A stretch of DNA of 64,000 nucleotides. Origin: Cyanoderma ruficeps. Lineage: Eukaryota > Chordata > Aves > Passeriformes > Timaliidae. The notes under the pieces were generated by a model. It worked only from the letters and a program-made list of their open reading frames with translations, searched no databases and was not told the DNA's origin. Made by a program: the position numbers and the translations under genes. The stretch is from contig VZDJ01000219.1 in assembly GCA_008694505.1 (NCBI GenBank), forward strand, positions 2,024,526-2,088,525. Reading direction: 5' to 3'. Positions 41,016 to 53,425 of the stretch are shown here, in pieces; positions within the stretch are counted from its first letter, which is position 1, and each line of letters starts with the position of its first letter.

Positions 41016-44000
41016 GGGGTTGTATCCAGTTACATGAAGGGATAAAGGTATTCCAGCTTTACACATTACAGCCCAGGTTTTTCCTTTTAGAAAATGTAAG
41101 CACACTCTTCTGTAGCTTAGCTTCTTGCTGTCTTTTACTGTAAGTTACAAATTTCGACTAACTTTCTTTAAGCACAACACTGAACAGTCTGTAATCTGCT
41201 CTATTAAAGTCAATTTAATTGATATAGGTGAGAACACAGCATGCTTCCTAATATTACCTAACTGAATTTTTCTGTGGGCTGGCTATCAGCTCTGAGTGTT
41301 ACATCACACACTCCCACTTCTCACCTGGATCCTGGCCCCCTGCTTTGGTGACTCTGCAGGGCTGTTCCCCAGCTGGGAGAATTCTAGTCAGGCTTTCTAA
41401 CCTCCAGAACAGACAGACCAAGTGGCTACCCAGAAATATCTGCAGACTTCCATGTCCACAGTGTACACAGAACTTTAAAAAAACCCACCACACCCTTGCA
41501 GAAGAGAAAATGAGAGAAAATGGGGCTAGGCTGAATAAATGAATCAGTTTAACTTCTGAAAGAAAAAACAGGTTTCTATTTTTCTTACTTGCTTTCAGAT
41601 GTTTGACTTCCATAATACTCTCAATGGACATCACCTGGATTTCTACACCTTTTTTCAGTTTTAAACTTCCCATTACTTCCACAGAAACAACCTCTGCCAA
41701 GGCTTAAATTAATTAAGAAATACTTTTGAGTGAGTAAAAAAAACCCCAAAACCAAACCAAGAACCTTTCTTACAAGATTTCATAAGATCTTAAATGCTCT
41801 AGAAGCAATGTTAGAGCACTTGCTGTTGATTGACACTGAAGAGATTAAAAGTCACTTGAGTTAAACTGAAAACAAAACTTTTTCATAAATTACACTTCCA
41901 AAAATTAGCATCAGATGCTAATTTGAGAAGATTGTAGGGAAAAATTATTTTCAGCATCCAATTCAAAACTTTATCTAATATATGACATAATTTCCTTCTA
42001 ATATGAAACCTGTTACGTATCTGCAACAACCACAAATAAAGATGATAAAAAGTAGCCTCAATGCTGAACAGTAATTTAAGAACAAGCAATAGAAGAGTTT
42101 CTGAAAACAGTGTTCACTAAAACTAATGGTGTTCCTCTGTATATTTCTGTTTCTATCTAGTTTATTCCCAAACCAGTTTCAATAATTTTGAAACACAGCA
42201 AAACCAGAAAAACACTGACTTTCTACTTGCAAAATGTTACCTAAAAACCACAGGAAAATCTCTGGGATGTTTCTTAGAGAAAATTTCATCTCACAGAAAG
42301 CCAGCACTGCTTCTTATGGCTTGGATCCTCTCCCCTGCTATTTGGGCATAAAAACATTTCTACACAAGTGGTGTGATAAATTGTTTTTCTTTACTTCATA
42401 AAATAAATTCTAATTATAGGGGTGAACATCCATGCTCTATGTAAAAGCATGTAGCTGCTCTGTAGAGAGAGCAGATGAGTAATATATGATATATCTTTGC
42501 AGAACACGCTTTTGATGCGTAATGAATGTTTTGTTTCAAGTGCTTCGTAACAGCATTTTTATGAGTCTTCTGCAGAAAAAAATCTTAGAACAGTGAAATT
42601 TGAGCAGTGTAGCTGACTGTGTATATGAAAAAAAATAAACTGACAACAAACACCCCCACAGACAACCCCCCCCCCAAAAAAATTTTTACTCAGTGCTGTC
42701 TCCCAGGAAATTGTGACAGATTCTATGAGAAACCTGGGTCCTGTGCACATTAGAAATTCCTTCCTGCAGGGTTAGCAGGTGTGGGCTATGTCAAACAAAT
42801 TTATTGCAGTCTGTGCTAATAACCAAAATTATAGAAAACCTAGATGAAAGTGCTCTGCATCCAGCTAATTTGAAGCTACCTTATGAGACAATAACAAGCT
42901 TCTAACAGTTTCCCCCTTTTTTAAAATACACTAATTATGCTTAATGTTCCCTGTCGCATTAGCTTTCATGGTAATTATATTTCAAAACTTTTGCAATTAG
43001 GGTACAGTTAATATTGTGGAATATTGCAATTATTTTTCATTGTGACACCTCTATTGAAAACTGGTGGCATAATGATCACATTGTTCAACTAAATCAGAAC
43101 TGCAGAAATATGGCAAATGAACCAATTATAGATTATTATTTCTAATTACAGATAATGCCCTTTTCCTTGCTTTGTCCAGAACAATTTCCCAAATACCCAG
43201 ACTCTTCCTAACTGAAAAAAAAAAAAACCCCAACAAACTGGTTTCTCCACCTTAATTTTTCTTACACACATTTTAATATATATATAACTATGTCTGTAGT
43301 ATGTAAATATATACTTTACATTATATACTTATCACCTGTGAGCGTGGACAGATGTGGACAGGCACATCAGCACATACAGAGATAATTTACAGTTGGTGCA
43401 GGTTCAGCCAACGGCAGCTACAAGTGTAAGTGCCACTAAGTGCTCACTCTGAGCAAGGATTTTCCTCAGTGATGGAGCCTTGGAGGAAACGTTGAATGCA
43501 TTACAAATGCACTCTGCACCATCTCCAATTCAGCCCCACTCTGCCCCAAAGAATATTCCTTATTTCTGCTCACCCTCCCTCTCTAATAAACTCGAGGGCT
43601 TCGGCTCGGACCCTTAAGCCTCTTGCTCACATTTCCATCATTAAACCTAAATATCAACCTCCCCCCATTTACAGACTGGGTTCTGTTTATTGATGCTGAA
43701 GGAGTTCAAGCCCCTGCCTGATAAATGACAACAGCAGAAATGCCTAAGAAGTAATATATATAATTGTGAAAATTTGAGGTTCACTCTGGGGTGTTGAAGA
43801 GCTGCTTGTAATTAAACCAGTCTATAATTTGGTAGGACAGACCACTATTACATAAAATTACTTTCTGAAAAAACACAGCAGAGGAGTTGGAGAGGTACTG
43901 CTAAAAAAAAAGCAGCCAGACAGGTAATGGGAGACATTCTGTTATTTTCAATACTTTAGCAATTCTGAGATTAATTATCATTTACCATTTACATTCTTCA

Positions 44001-45293
44001 TATGGAATTTTAATCAAAGCTCGTTTAATTAAGTTTTCATTTAAATTACACTAAACCAGTGATAAATAAATCAATGATCAAATCACTGACTTCAAACAGA
44101 GAAGACCTTTACCAAATTCCCTGGCTTGCCAAACCCCACCATCTGTACATTTCCCAGCTACCAGACTAATGAATTTCAAGGTTATATTACCAAGTGTAAG
44201 ATATAATTCCTGGCCAACATCAGACAGTGGAAACAAAGTGTGTATAAAATGCTTTCACATCATTTCTGACATGAAAAGATCTGGGAACAACTTTACGTGA
44301 CTCCTTATTCCCTTCAATAAAGAGCAACATAAGACTTAAGTAAAACTCCTCCAAAGATGATTTCAGGCAGAAATCTGAAAATTGCAAATCTCAGCTTATT
44401 CGATACTGGGGAGTAAGGTTTTTTTAAGAGCAATTGCCTGAACAATGAGCACATTTTCAAAATGAATTATAACTCTCTCTCCTCTGACCCTCTGAAACTC
44501 TAAAAGCTGATTTGAGTGATTAAATGACAGCTGCAAGTCATGAGAAATCTGGCACGGAATATAATTTTTAAGAATGCCTCAAAGTCCTGCCATCACTAAT
44601 GTCTGTCATCACCCACCTTTCCATCATTTCTTGGCTCATATTAAAAGATTTTATTTTTTTTTTGTAAGTTTACGTGACTTATTTCTCTGGACATAGTATT
44701 TTTCATGCAGTTTTTGTTTCCATTAACTTGAGACACACGGTCTCCACCATCTGCTGGGCACTGACAAAATGCAGGATAAATAAAGTGTGCAGGGGAACGT
44801 GCTTCTCCCACTCTGGGTAACAGCATTTATGTACCTGTATGGATGGGAAGGAGAACATGACCACGGGGGTTATGTTCATGTAGATTTGTACATATACACG
44901 CTCTACATGAAAATCACCTAGGAACTATACACTTTCCAGGATATGGATATAGACAATAACCAAACACAGCAAGTCATGTAAATAACTATTTTATAATATC
45001 TGATGAAATATTGCTGATAACAAATGTTATAGTAGCCGTGAAATAGTTCAACAAAAGCATTAAAAATAGTCATCAGAGGTTTAAAAAGAGGGATTGGCTT
45101 CTTTCCCTCATGAGAAAAAAAAGCATTCGAAATAAATAAATAAATAGCATTTTTTTCTTTCCCTAAACTATTGGCTGTATATAAGACCAGTGCTCTAAAA
45201 TCCATCAGATGTGAAAATCAACTCATCTTCAAAGACTTCTTATAAAAAAATCAAAATCAACCACTTTAATAAAATAACAATTCTACAGAACAG

Positions 45294-45352
45294 GGTTTTT
45301 TTGTTTTGTTTCTTTTCCCTTGGTTGGGGCTTTTTTGTTCGTTTGTTTTCTA
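45294..45352. repeat. T-rich simple sequence
   Basis: Dominated by T runs with interspersed G (TTTTTTTGTTTTGTTTC, TTTTTTGTTCGTTTGTTTTC). Low complexity; no element recognised. Confidence 0.7.
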
Positions 45353-45764
45353 TGGTGTAATTCTGCCCAATTCTTTCAAAATCTTCTATGACATTACAGA
45401 TAAAAGTTTTAAGGTAATGATCACTTTAAAGAGTAATGGTTTCAAGATTTTGAAGATTTAAGAAACAAAACCAATACTGACATGCACCTCTTTAACTGCA
45501 CATCATCTGTGCTGGACCCATTTTCTGGAGCAGTGACAGATATAAGCACAGGTGTTAATTGCCTTATTCTTCCTAAGGATCATCCTTTTCTATTGGACAA
45601 AAATATTTGCTTTACTGACAGCTATCAGAATATTCTATTAATATCTCCAGAGGATAAAAAAAAAGGTAGATTTCATCATATGACATGCTGGGTAATGTTA
45701 TATTTGACGTCCACAACGGTAAATTTTACTTGAGAAATTCCATTATTTTTCTAGAAGAAACAGG

Positions 45765-45788
45765 GTTCAATTAGAAGTTCAATTAGAA
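45765..45788. repeat. Exact 12-bp tandem repeat, two units
   Basis: GTTCAATTAGAA occurs twice head to tail without mismatch. Confidence 0.9.
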
Positions 45789-45879
45789 ATCCACTGCTAT
45801 TTTAATTTGTTTCATTACACAAAACTTTTTCCCTCGTATGTGTTGTGTTCATAAATGGGGACACAATTTTATTTCCAGC

Positions 45880-45960
45880 AACTTTTACAATGCAGCTTTA
45901 ATTATATGCAAATTCCTGCTTAATTGATTAGTAGAGTAGTGCCTATGTGAGGCATAACAA
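45880..45960. promoter_or_regulatory. Candidate POU/homeodomain element
   Basis: A perfect octamer ATGCAAAT (45906-45913, POU-factor site) lies seven bases before TAATTGATTA (45921-45930), a palindromic TAAT-NN-ATTA dimer site for paired-class homeodomains. Such pairings are common in developmental enhancers of neural genes, which suits TENM2. Function is inferred from motifs only. Confidence 0.25.
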
Positions 45961-47089
45961 TCCTCTATAATGACACAGCAGAACTCTATGTTGCTCTGAG
46001 CCACGGATATTTAAGTATTCCCAGAGTAAGTGCCAATGGCTTTTTTGGAGCTCTTCCAATATTCAAAAAAGGGACCTAACTTTGCTGTCATTAAAAACAA
46101 AAGCATTATATTTCTTTTTTTTTGTCTCATCTTTGAGAAAATTCAACATTTTTTTTTCCCCTGGTGATTTAATATTCATCAATATTGAATCTCTAATGTC
46201 TCATGAATAGGATTAAACTAAGCTCAATGGAAGTGCAGGAACCTGAAATTTGTTTCTAAATTCAAAAACTTCTTCATAATACTGTCTCTGTCTTGACTAA
46301 TATATAATACTTGCAGTGGATCTGTCAGTAAATCTGCAATTTCAAGCTTGCTTATCTATTCATTTTTAGACCCTGTAATAAGATTTTAATACTTTCAGCT
46401 AAAAAAAGGTGGCATAAAAATTTCTTGGAAAAAAAAATCTTAAGGTTTGCACCAAGACAACACAAAAGCTATCCATATTCTGATATGCATCACCTGTAAA
46501 TATGAGTGGGTTCAATACCTTTATATCACCTTGCTTAGCAATGAGAATTCAGCTTTGGAGAATCCTTTCATTGGTTTACATTTTGTAATTGTGAAACAGA
46601 GATTGCCACAGGAAAAAGTGCCAAAAGTAGCACTAGGCACCAAGTTAGAGGCTCAAACAAGATTTAAGAACAAATAAAAGCAGGCAAGCAGCTTCATTAT
46701 GTGAATTTTGATGAATAGGGTGCAAACAAGAAATCATTAGAGAGCCTTTAACCATCATCTAATAACACAGATTAATAAAAGCAGCTGGGAGAGCTGTAAG
46801 AAAATCAGTTCCCTTTCCTTTCATGGAGCCTGTCAGAGCAGGCAGAGCCCAGCCACAGCTCCTTCCCCATCTGAGCAATTTGCTCTGGGCCTGCTCTGAA
46901 CCTTCTCCACCCCTCTGAGCTTCACTCATGGGGATATTCATTCAGCAACATTCACATCTTGTTGTTATACTACTAAATTAACCACGTGTCACACCTTTAA
47001 CAGATCCCAAAGTGCAAATCAAAGGTAGAAGAAAGCATTAAACCTTGTGAGAATATGAAGTGGGCAGTTTCTGCAGGAGAGCCACTCTC

Positions 47090-47645
47090 ATGGCGGGGCT
47101 GCTGTGGGAAGCTCCCACTGCTCCCACTCAGTGATGCCTTGGAGTGGCTCCCTAGAACAGAGCCTAGACAGAGTTAAAAGAATAAAGTGTGTATTTATTA
47201 AAGGCCTTTCACAGATACACCTTGGGCAGTCAAAAGCCTGGCAGAGGCTACACCCAAGATGGACAATGGTCTCCAGTTCCTCAGACAGAGATAAGTTTGG
47301 TCTGTTTGCATATCAGAGGTTAATTGTCCAATTCCAGCTTCAGGGAATGAAGTCACATACCCCCAGTCTGCTTCTCCCCCCAATTTACTTTTTGTTTTAA
47401 TCCTCAGGGCCTGAGGCTGTGATGGTGCCCTTGGTTCTCAGGCCTGGCAGGATTGCTCTGTCTGACCAAACTGAAGAGAGCTGGCTGACACTCATGTGGA
47501 GGTCAGAATTATACACTAGTGCAGTACAGGATCAGAAAAATATAAAGGCTAAAACTTAAGGTATCACCAGGACATCTGCTCTGTGTTTGCTCTGCAGTGA
47601 GAAAACAAAAACTTGGGCCTGGAAAAAAGAACACAAATCTAACAG
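47090..47645 (-). mobile_element. Probable solo LTR of an avian endogenous retrovirus (ERVL-like)
   Basis: The block around 47180-47370 (TTTATTAAAGGCCTTTCACA, GATACACCTTGGGCAG, GGCTACACCCAAGATGG, GGTTAATTGTCCAATT, CAGCTTCAGG) resembles LTRs I recall from songbird genomes. On the minus strand it contains an AATAAA within CTTTAATAAATACA, which would suit the R region of an LTR in minus orientation. No gag, pol or env frame flanks it, so it would be a solo or degraded LTR. The ends and the target-site duplication could not be fixed by eye, and the family name is a recollection that a repeat library would have to confirm. Confidence 0.5.
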
Positions 47646-50600
47646 TAGCTCAGACTGGAGAGTAACAGGGGGAGATACAGAAAGTTTTGGTTAGAAAACA
47701 CATGATGGGGTTAGAAAAACTACAGGGGGAAGTTCTCCTTTTTATGTTCTCATTATTTTCTGGTTTTGATAATAATACAATGAAACCACAGTCTGAAATA
47801 ATACAATTTCAGTACAGTTTTCTCAAACTTTTTAGGTGCTTTCTCATAAAACCACCTGAGAGCATTTTGTGGAAATTAGAAGTAATCCAACAGCAAAACT
47901 TTTACACAAATTTAAACCTCAGAGTCATATTTCTGTAGATCCTCTCAATATAAGTCTGTAATGATAGACTTTTTCTTAATAACCATTTTTTGTAAATCAA
48001 ATGAACTTAACATATTGGTTATTATAAACAGCCCAAAATTTAAGATTTTCAGAAAAAAGACAAGTATTTAAGGTGGATATCCCAACATACACCAAGAACC
48101 CAACACAAACCCCCAGGTATCCTACCCTTCTCCCCACACCAAACTAACACCAAACCAGCCATCCAGGTTTTGCATTTGTGCCTCTATATCCCTTAGGAAA
48201 TTGGAAATTTGAATTGAATCTGCCTGTTCTATAAAGAAAGCACCACTCTATAAACCAATCTATACTATGCTGGGAAGAAACCACTGGATGCAGAGGCTGT
48301 TGATCCAGCAGGATCCACCAGCACTAATTTGCTCAAAGACATGTAAATATTAAACAAGAAGCAGTTGGCACCAGCTGAACCCAATGCGACTGCTCGGTGC
48401 TCCCCAGAAGAGCCAGCTGCTCTGGGGGGTTCCTGGTCTCAATGAGCAATTGCTGGAACTCCCCAGAATAAAACTGCCTTGATAAAGAGCTGTGAAACAG
48501 CACCAGTTGCTTTGTGACAGCGGGATATTAATGGAAATTGTTCCAAAAAAGGAAATTGAAACAAGAGTCTCTAATGCATTTGCGTTTCTGGCATGATCTC
48601 AGAGGAACTGAGGAATCAAAGCTGTGGAATCCTTCCAGCCATCAACAATAGAAAATAAAGAGAAGGAAAAAGAGATTTAGAACTGGCCTGCAGTTGGAAA
48701 GCAAAGGAAGAACTAAGTTTTGTGGCCCTCTATGCACATCTGAGTGACAACTGCTAGTGATTTGTATTATCTCCCTTTCTCCTGTAAATCATTTGGAGGG
48801 AAGCTGTGCCATCTGGGAGCTGGGCTGGCCTTCAGCCCCTGGCAGGGTGAATTTCCAGCCAGCCTCCAGTCTTTTCCTTGGATTAGTTTTGTAAAGACAG
48901 TCCCTCACCAGCCTTTCTGCAGTACCAGAACCACCAGTTCTCAGCCTGTTCATACACTTACCACGATTTCAAGTCAGTCTCAAACTAGAAATTTAAGTCT
49001 TGGCAAATCCTCAGTTTCTTTGAGGTACTCTGTTTTTGTCTTTACCATCTTCTCCAGCTGAAGATGGCACTCACAGGTATAATGACTGGCCTTAACATGT
49101 CTACTTAGTTCATGGATTTTAGAATAAATAGCTGTTTTCTAACTGGTTTCTGCCTAGTGCCTGCTTCAGACCACAAACTATTCACAAATATCTAACTGAC
49201 TTTTGCCACGTTTTCAGCTGAAAAAATATAGAGAATGAAGAGACAGACTTGGAAGATGCAGAAACAACAAGGATTTAGTTTTTGAAATTCAGAACTATTT
49301 CATGTTGGACACTTTTAAGCAAATATCTTCACTCCTCATTTTGACGGTGTGTTCTTCCTTTATTTACCCACACTGAAAAGTAAAACATAAAGGTCAAAAG
49401 GTGAGAAAAACCACAGTTCACATTCTCCTGTAGATTGAAATGTCTCGTATTGCTCTTCCTAACCAAACTGACTGATTGGAAAAGTCCAAATTTCTTCTCA
49501 CATCCCTCCTAAGTCTTACGAATTGTGTTTTTATTTGTTTGGCCTCCATGTTACTCCTTTATGGTTTTGCAGCACGTTTTTTCAGGTAAGCTGGAAATGC
49601 AGGTGTCAGGAGTTGATGAAACCTTCATGGCAGGGTCACAAAGGGTCACAAAGGTTTTATTTGCCCAGTCCCTGCCCTCAGCCTCAGCCCCTGAGAGAAT
49701 CACTCAGAGCCATCCTCTACCACTTGAGCTCCAACTCCCCAAACTCCCTCCACTCAACTTTTGTAAATTATTAAAATTATTTTACTTTTTAAAATTAGGT
49801 TTTCAGAAACCTGAAGCTCACAAGCTATCAAAGATTTTACACCTTTCCATATTTGCTAGTCCCTATAATTGACAGGTTTCTGTCAAGTAAAACAATTATC
49901 CACCTGTTTGCAGGAAAAAGTATTAACAAACACACTCAACACTGCTTTGTTAGGCAGAACATTTCACACCTCATTACTTAACTGAGGAGTTAGCCTGGTG
50001 TTCAGTGTACAGAATTCCTGCTGATTCCAGTAGAATAAGCTGCTTGTATAACTCAAAATAATTATCATGTCATATACATTACAGATGTAATTAATTCACT
50101 AGACAATATTAAAAGTCCAGATTTCTGAGTTCTTCCCGAATCACGTGGATTTGCAATTGGGACTTCCCATTTTATTCCATACTAACAACTGTTCTTCAGG
50201 CCTGAAAACCAAGAGGGACCTTTCAAAATAACAGATCAGAAATCTTTTTTTAGGGATTATTCAGACAATACTGAATTTTTCTGTTATTACAAATGGAGTT
50301 TTTGGGGCATGGCAGTTCACAGCAAATCAATCCCTCTGATTTTGAAAGATCTGTCAGTACAGTAAGAGTTCCAACTTTTAGAGGTTTGGGGTATATAGGC
50401 TTCTATGCCCACACATTATATCATTTATAAAAAGTGATTCTCATTTTCTACACTGTTCTAGTTATTGCTCCTAAATTAGCAGAGCATCAGGTACAAGGAG
50501 TCTTCTCAAAACAATCCAATTTCCATGCCAAGTTTCCAATTTTCCTTCCTTTTGATTTACCGGGGTGTTTTTTTTCAGATCCAAACTATGCAAGATAAGC

Positions 50601-53325
50601 ACCAGCTACCACTACAATTGTAGGGATGCTGTTGTGGTTCTGCTTGTGGGTGTGCATTTATTTATTTATTGCACAAATCATTACCCCTGACACAAATGAA
50701 AGGAGAGAAAAGCTCGATTTCTGAAGATCCCACTGTTCCAGCCCTGTGACACCCTGCCCAAGTGCATTAGACAGAAAGGAGCCTTTGTACAGGAGAGACT
50801 GCGAGGCAATACCTTGGTGGGGCCAGGCAGGGCTCCAGGGAGAGGGGAATGACAAATAGCAATCCTACACGGATGGAAAAGGTCACTGCAATAAAAGCAA
50901 CCTGGGGAACTGGGAGCAAGCGAAGCGTTGCTACAGACTGGAAGAAAACACAAACTCCAAACAAACAGAACAGAGCAAGAGACAAAATTTCCTTCACGTC
51001 TCAATGTGACAGACTGAGCTGTGGAATCATTTTGGGAGCTGACAAAATGGAACAAGATTCCCTCCATGCCTTGACGTGAATCAATCTGAAAATTAAGCAT
51101 TTACTCAGGCCAGTAATTAACTTCTACAAACATTCAAAGTCCTCAACTTTCTGTGTAAGGATCTGTCAGGAACATAAATTATGCATATGTGCAATGTAAT
51201 AAAAAAGGCAATGTTTGGTTGATTTGCTTCCATGAGAAAAAAAACCAAAACAACCCTCATCTGTAGTTTTAGTCCATAATCGTTTCAAACTCTGTGGGAA
51301 TTGCAAACTCCACAGGAACTGGATCAGTTCAAGACCTGCTCTGGAGCTCCCGACTCCCTGGAGCTGTGTCAGTGTAAGCTGTGCACAGCCACACCAGGGC
51401 AGGCACAGGGTGAGCAAAGAGCATCACAGAGAGCCCCAGCACACACCACGCTCAGCTCCCAGTGCAGCCCATCTCAGCATCTGCCTCTTCTCCCAGGAGA
51501 AGTTTGTGTAACCCTGCACCAAAACAAAGCAGCTGTTTAGTGGAGGAACCACAGATTTTTATTACATTCCCAGTGTAGCAGTGTCTGCACAAGGTAGCTG
51601 AAGTTGAGACTGTAAAACAAAATCCTGGTGTGCAAAAGCATTCAGCAGCAGAAGAGGCAGTGATGTAGGCACAGGAGTCCTCCTTACAATATGGCTTATG
51701 CATTTGAAGAGCTGGGTTAGGATGTCACAGGAAAGAATATTTTGCTTGGCTGAGCCCTGTTCTCAGCAGAGGTTTCACCAATAAAGCTGTGTATGCAAAC
51801 CCTTTTAGGGCACGTGCTCCCAGAGGGCAACAGGGCCGTGGCAGGGAAACACAAAGGGAAAAATATTCAGGGTAAAATGACAGAGTCCAGATTTCTTTCT
51901 GCTTGTGCTGAAGGGATGTTGCAGACATGCACGGGAGAACTGCCAGGCAAAGAGTCAGGCATTAATAGGGCAAGGAAAAAAACCAGCACTGAGAATAATT
52001 AGTAACCACTGATCAATTTCTCCAGTGATGTGCTGAAGTTTCCCATCTCCTCCACTTTTTAAGATAAGACTGAGTATCTTCTGAGGGAAAAAAGTCCAAA
52101 TTTTGATTGATTTCATCATGCTTTATATGAGGACAAACTCAGTTTCTAGAGATATTAATGTGATAAATTGGTGACATATATTTACAGTTTGCCTGATAAG
52201 GTGCTAGTATTTATAATCATATTAGAAACAGGTATCAAAACTGTAAATCCATTAATGTAATTTTATAACTAGGAGTAATAATTAAGCACTAGATAAATGC
52301 ACAATTTATCATTTAAATAAAGCAGAAGTGCATGGCACATCAAAATCAGAAAATCCATAGGAGAAGATATTGACTCAGATGAAAAGTGTCCCTTTGCTTT
52401 CAAGTGTTTGTAATGGCACTTATTTGGATTTATAGGGAGAAAGAAGGAAGTTATTAAACTTTCTGCAATTACAAAACCAACCAAGCCACCAAGAGAACAT
52501 TTTGTATTCAAATATTGCAAAATATTTGGAAAAAATGATACCCTAAATTTTAGGTTCTCTACTTTGTAGCCCATGAAGCGCAAGCAGTTTGCATATGCTC
52601 AAATCCTCACTTTCAATCAGCTACCAAGTTGTGTTGGTAGGCAGCTTAAAACATGAAATATTTTCTAAATGTTGTCTTTCCACATAAACAGCAGCACTAC
52701 CCACTATGGAAGTTGTCAGGATTGTGCCACTGCCAATGAAAGGGAGATGCAGTTCAGAAGATAAAAAAAACTCTCCATGAAAAGACAAAATTATTAGAAA
52801 GCCTGAAAAGTTCTTCCCACGCAGCACGACTTACAGCAGACCGTTAGCAAGAACAGCTTTAGCCTTTTCTACACACAAAGGAAAAACGCACAAGCAGCAT
52901 CTGGACTCAGCATATGAAAGAAAGAGAAAAAAAAAAAAAGATATTTTCTGCTTATAATTGCAGTATCCTCAGTGCCTTTCTGTTTCCAAGCGAGGTACCA
53001 AGTCAGGCACTGATTTTCTTGGTGCAATGACACACAGCAACAATATGGAGCCTTTAAGTTCCAAAATCTTCAAAAGCTTTCCAAAGTTTCCCAGTTATTG
53101 CTGATTTCTAAATAGCTGCCATGAGACAGAAAAAGCATTGGTAATAAAAAAGACCTGACTGGCCACAGCCCCTGAGTTGTGTCCCTGCTACCAGGGAAGC
53201 TGTCAGAAAACAACAACGCACAGAGAAATGGAAATTTGGGAAGACTTTGCTGCAGCTGTTTTGCTGGGGGGCTTTTATTGCTACAGGGGTTCCCAGGTCA
53301 ACGCATTTACAAACCTTAAGCAATC

Positions 53326-53425
53326 AAAAAACAAAAACAACAACAAAAAACACCCCCCCAAAAAACCCCAAAAACCCACACCCCACAAATAAACACCCCC
53401 CCTCAAAAACCAACTTTCCAACTCT
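53326..53425. repeat. A/C-rich simple sequence
   Basis: About 100 bases made almost only of A and C, with C runs up to eight (ACACCCCCCC, AACACCCCCCCTC). The complementary strand is T/G-only. It explains the proline/lysine-rich open frames there, which are not genes. Confidence 0.85.
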
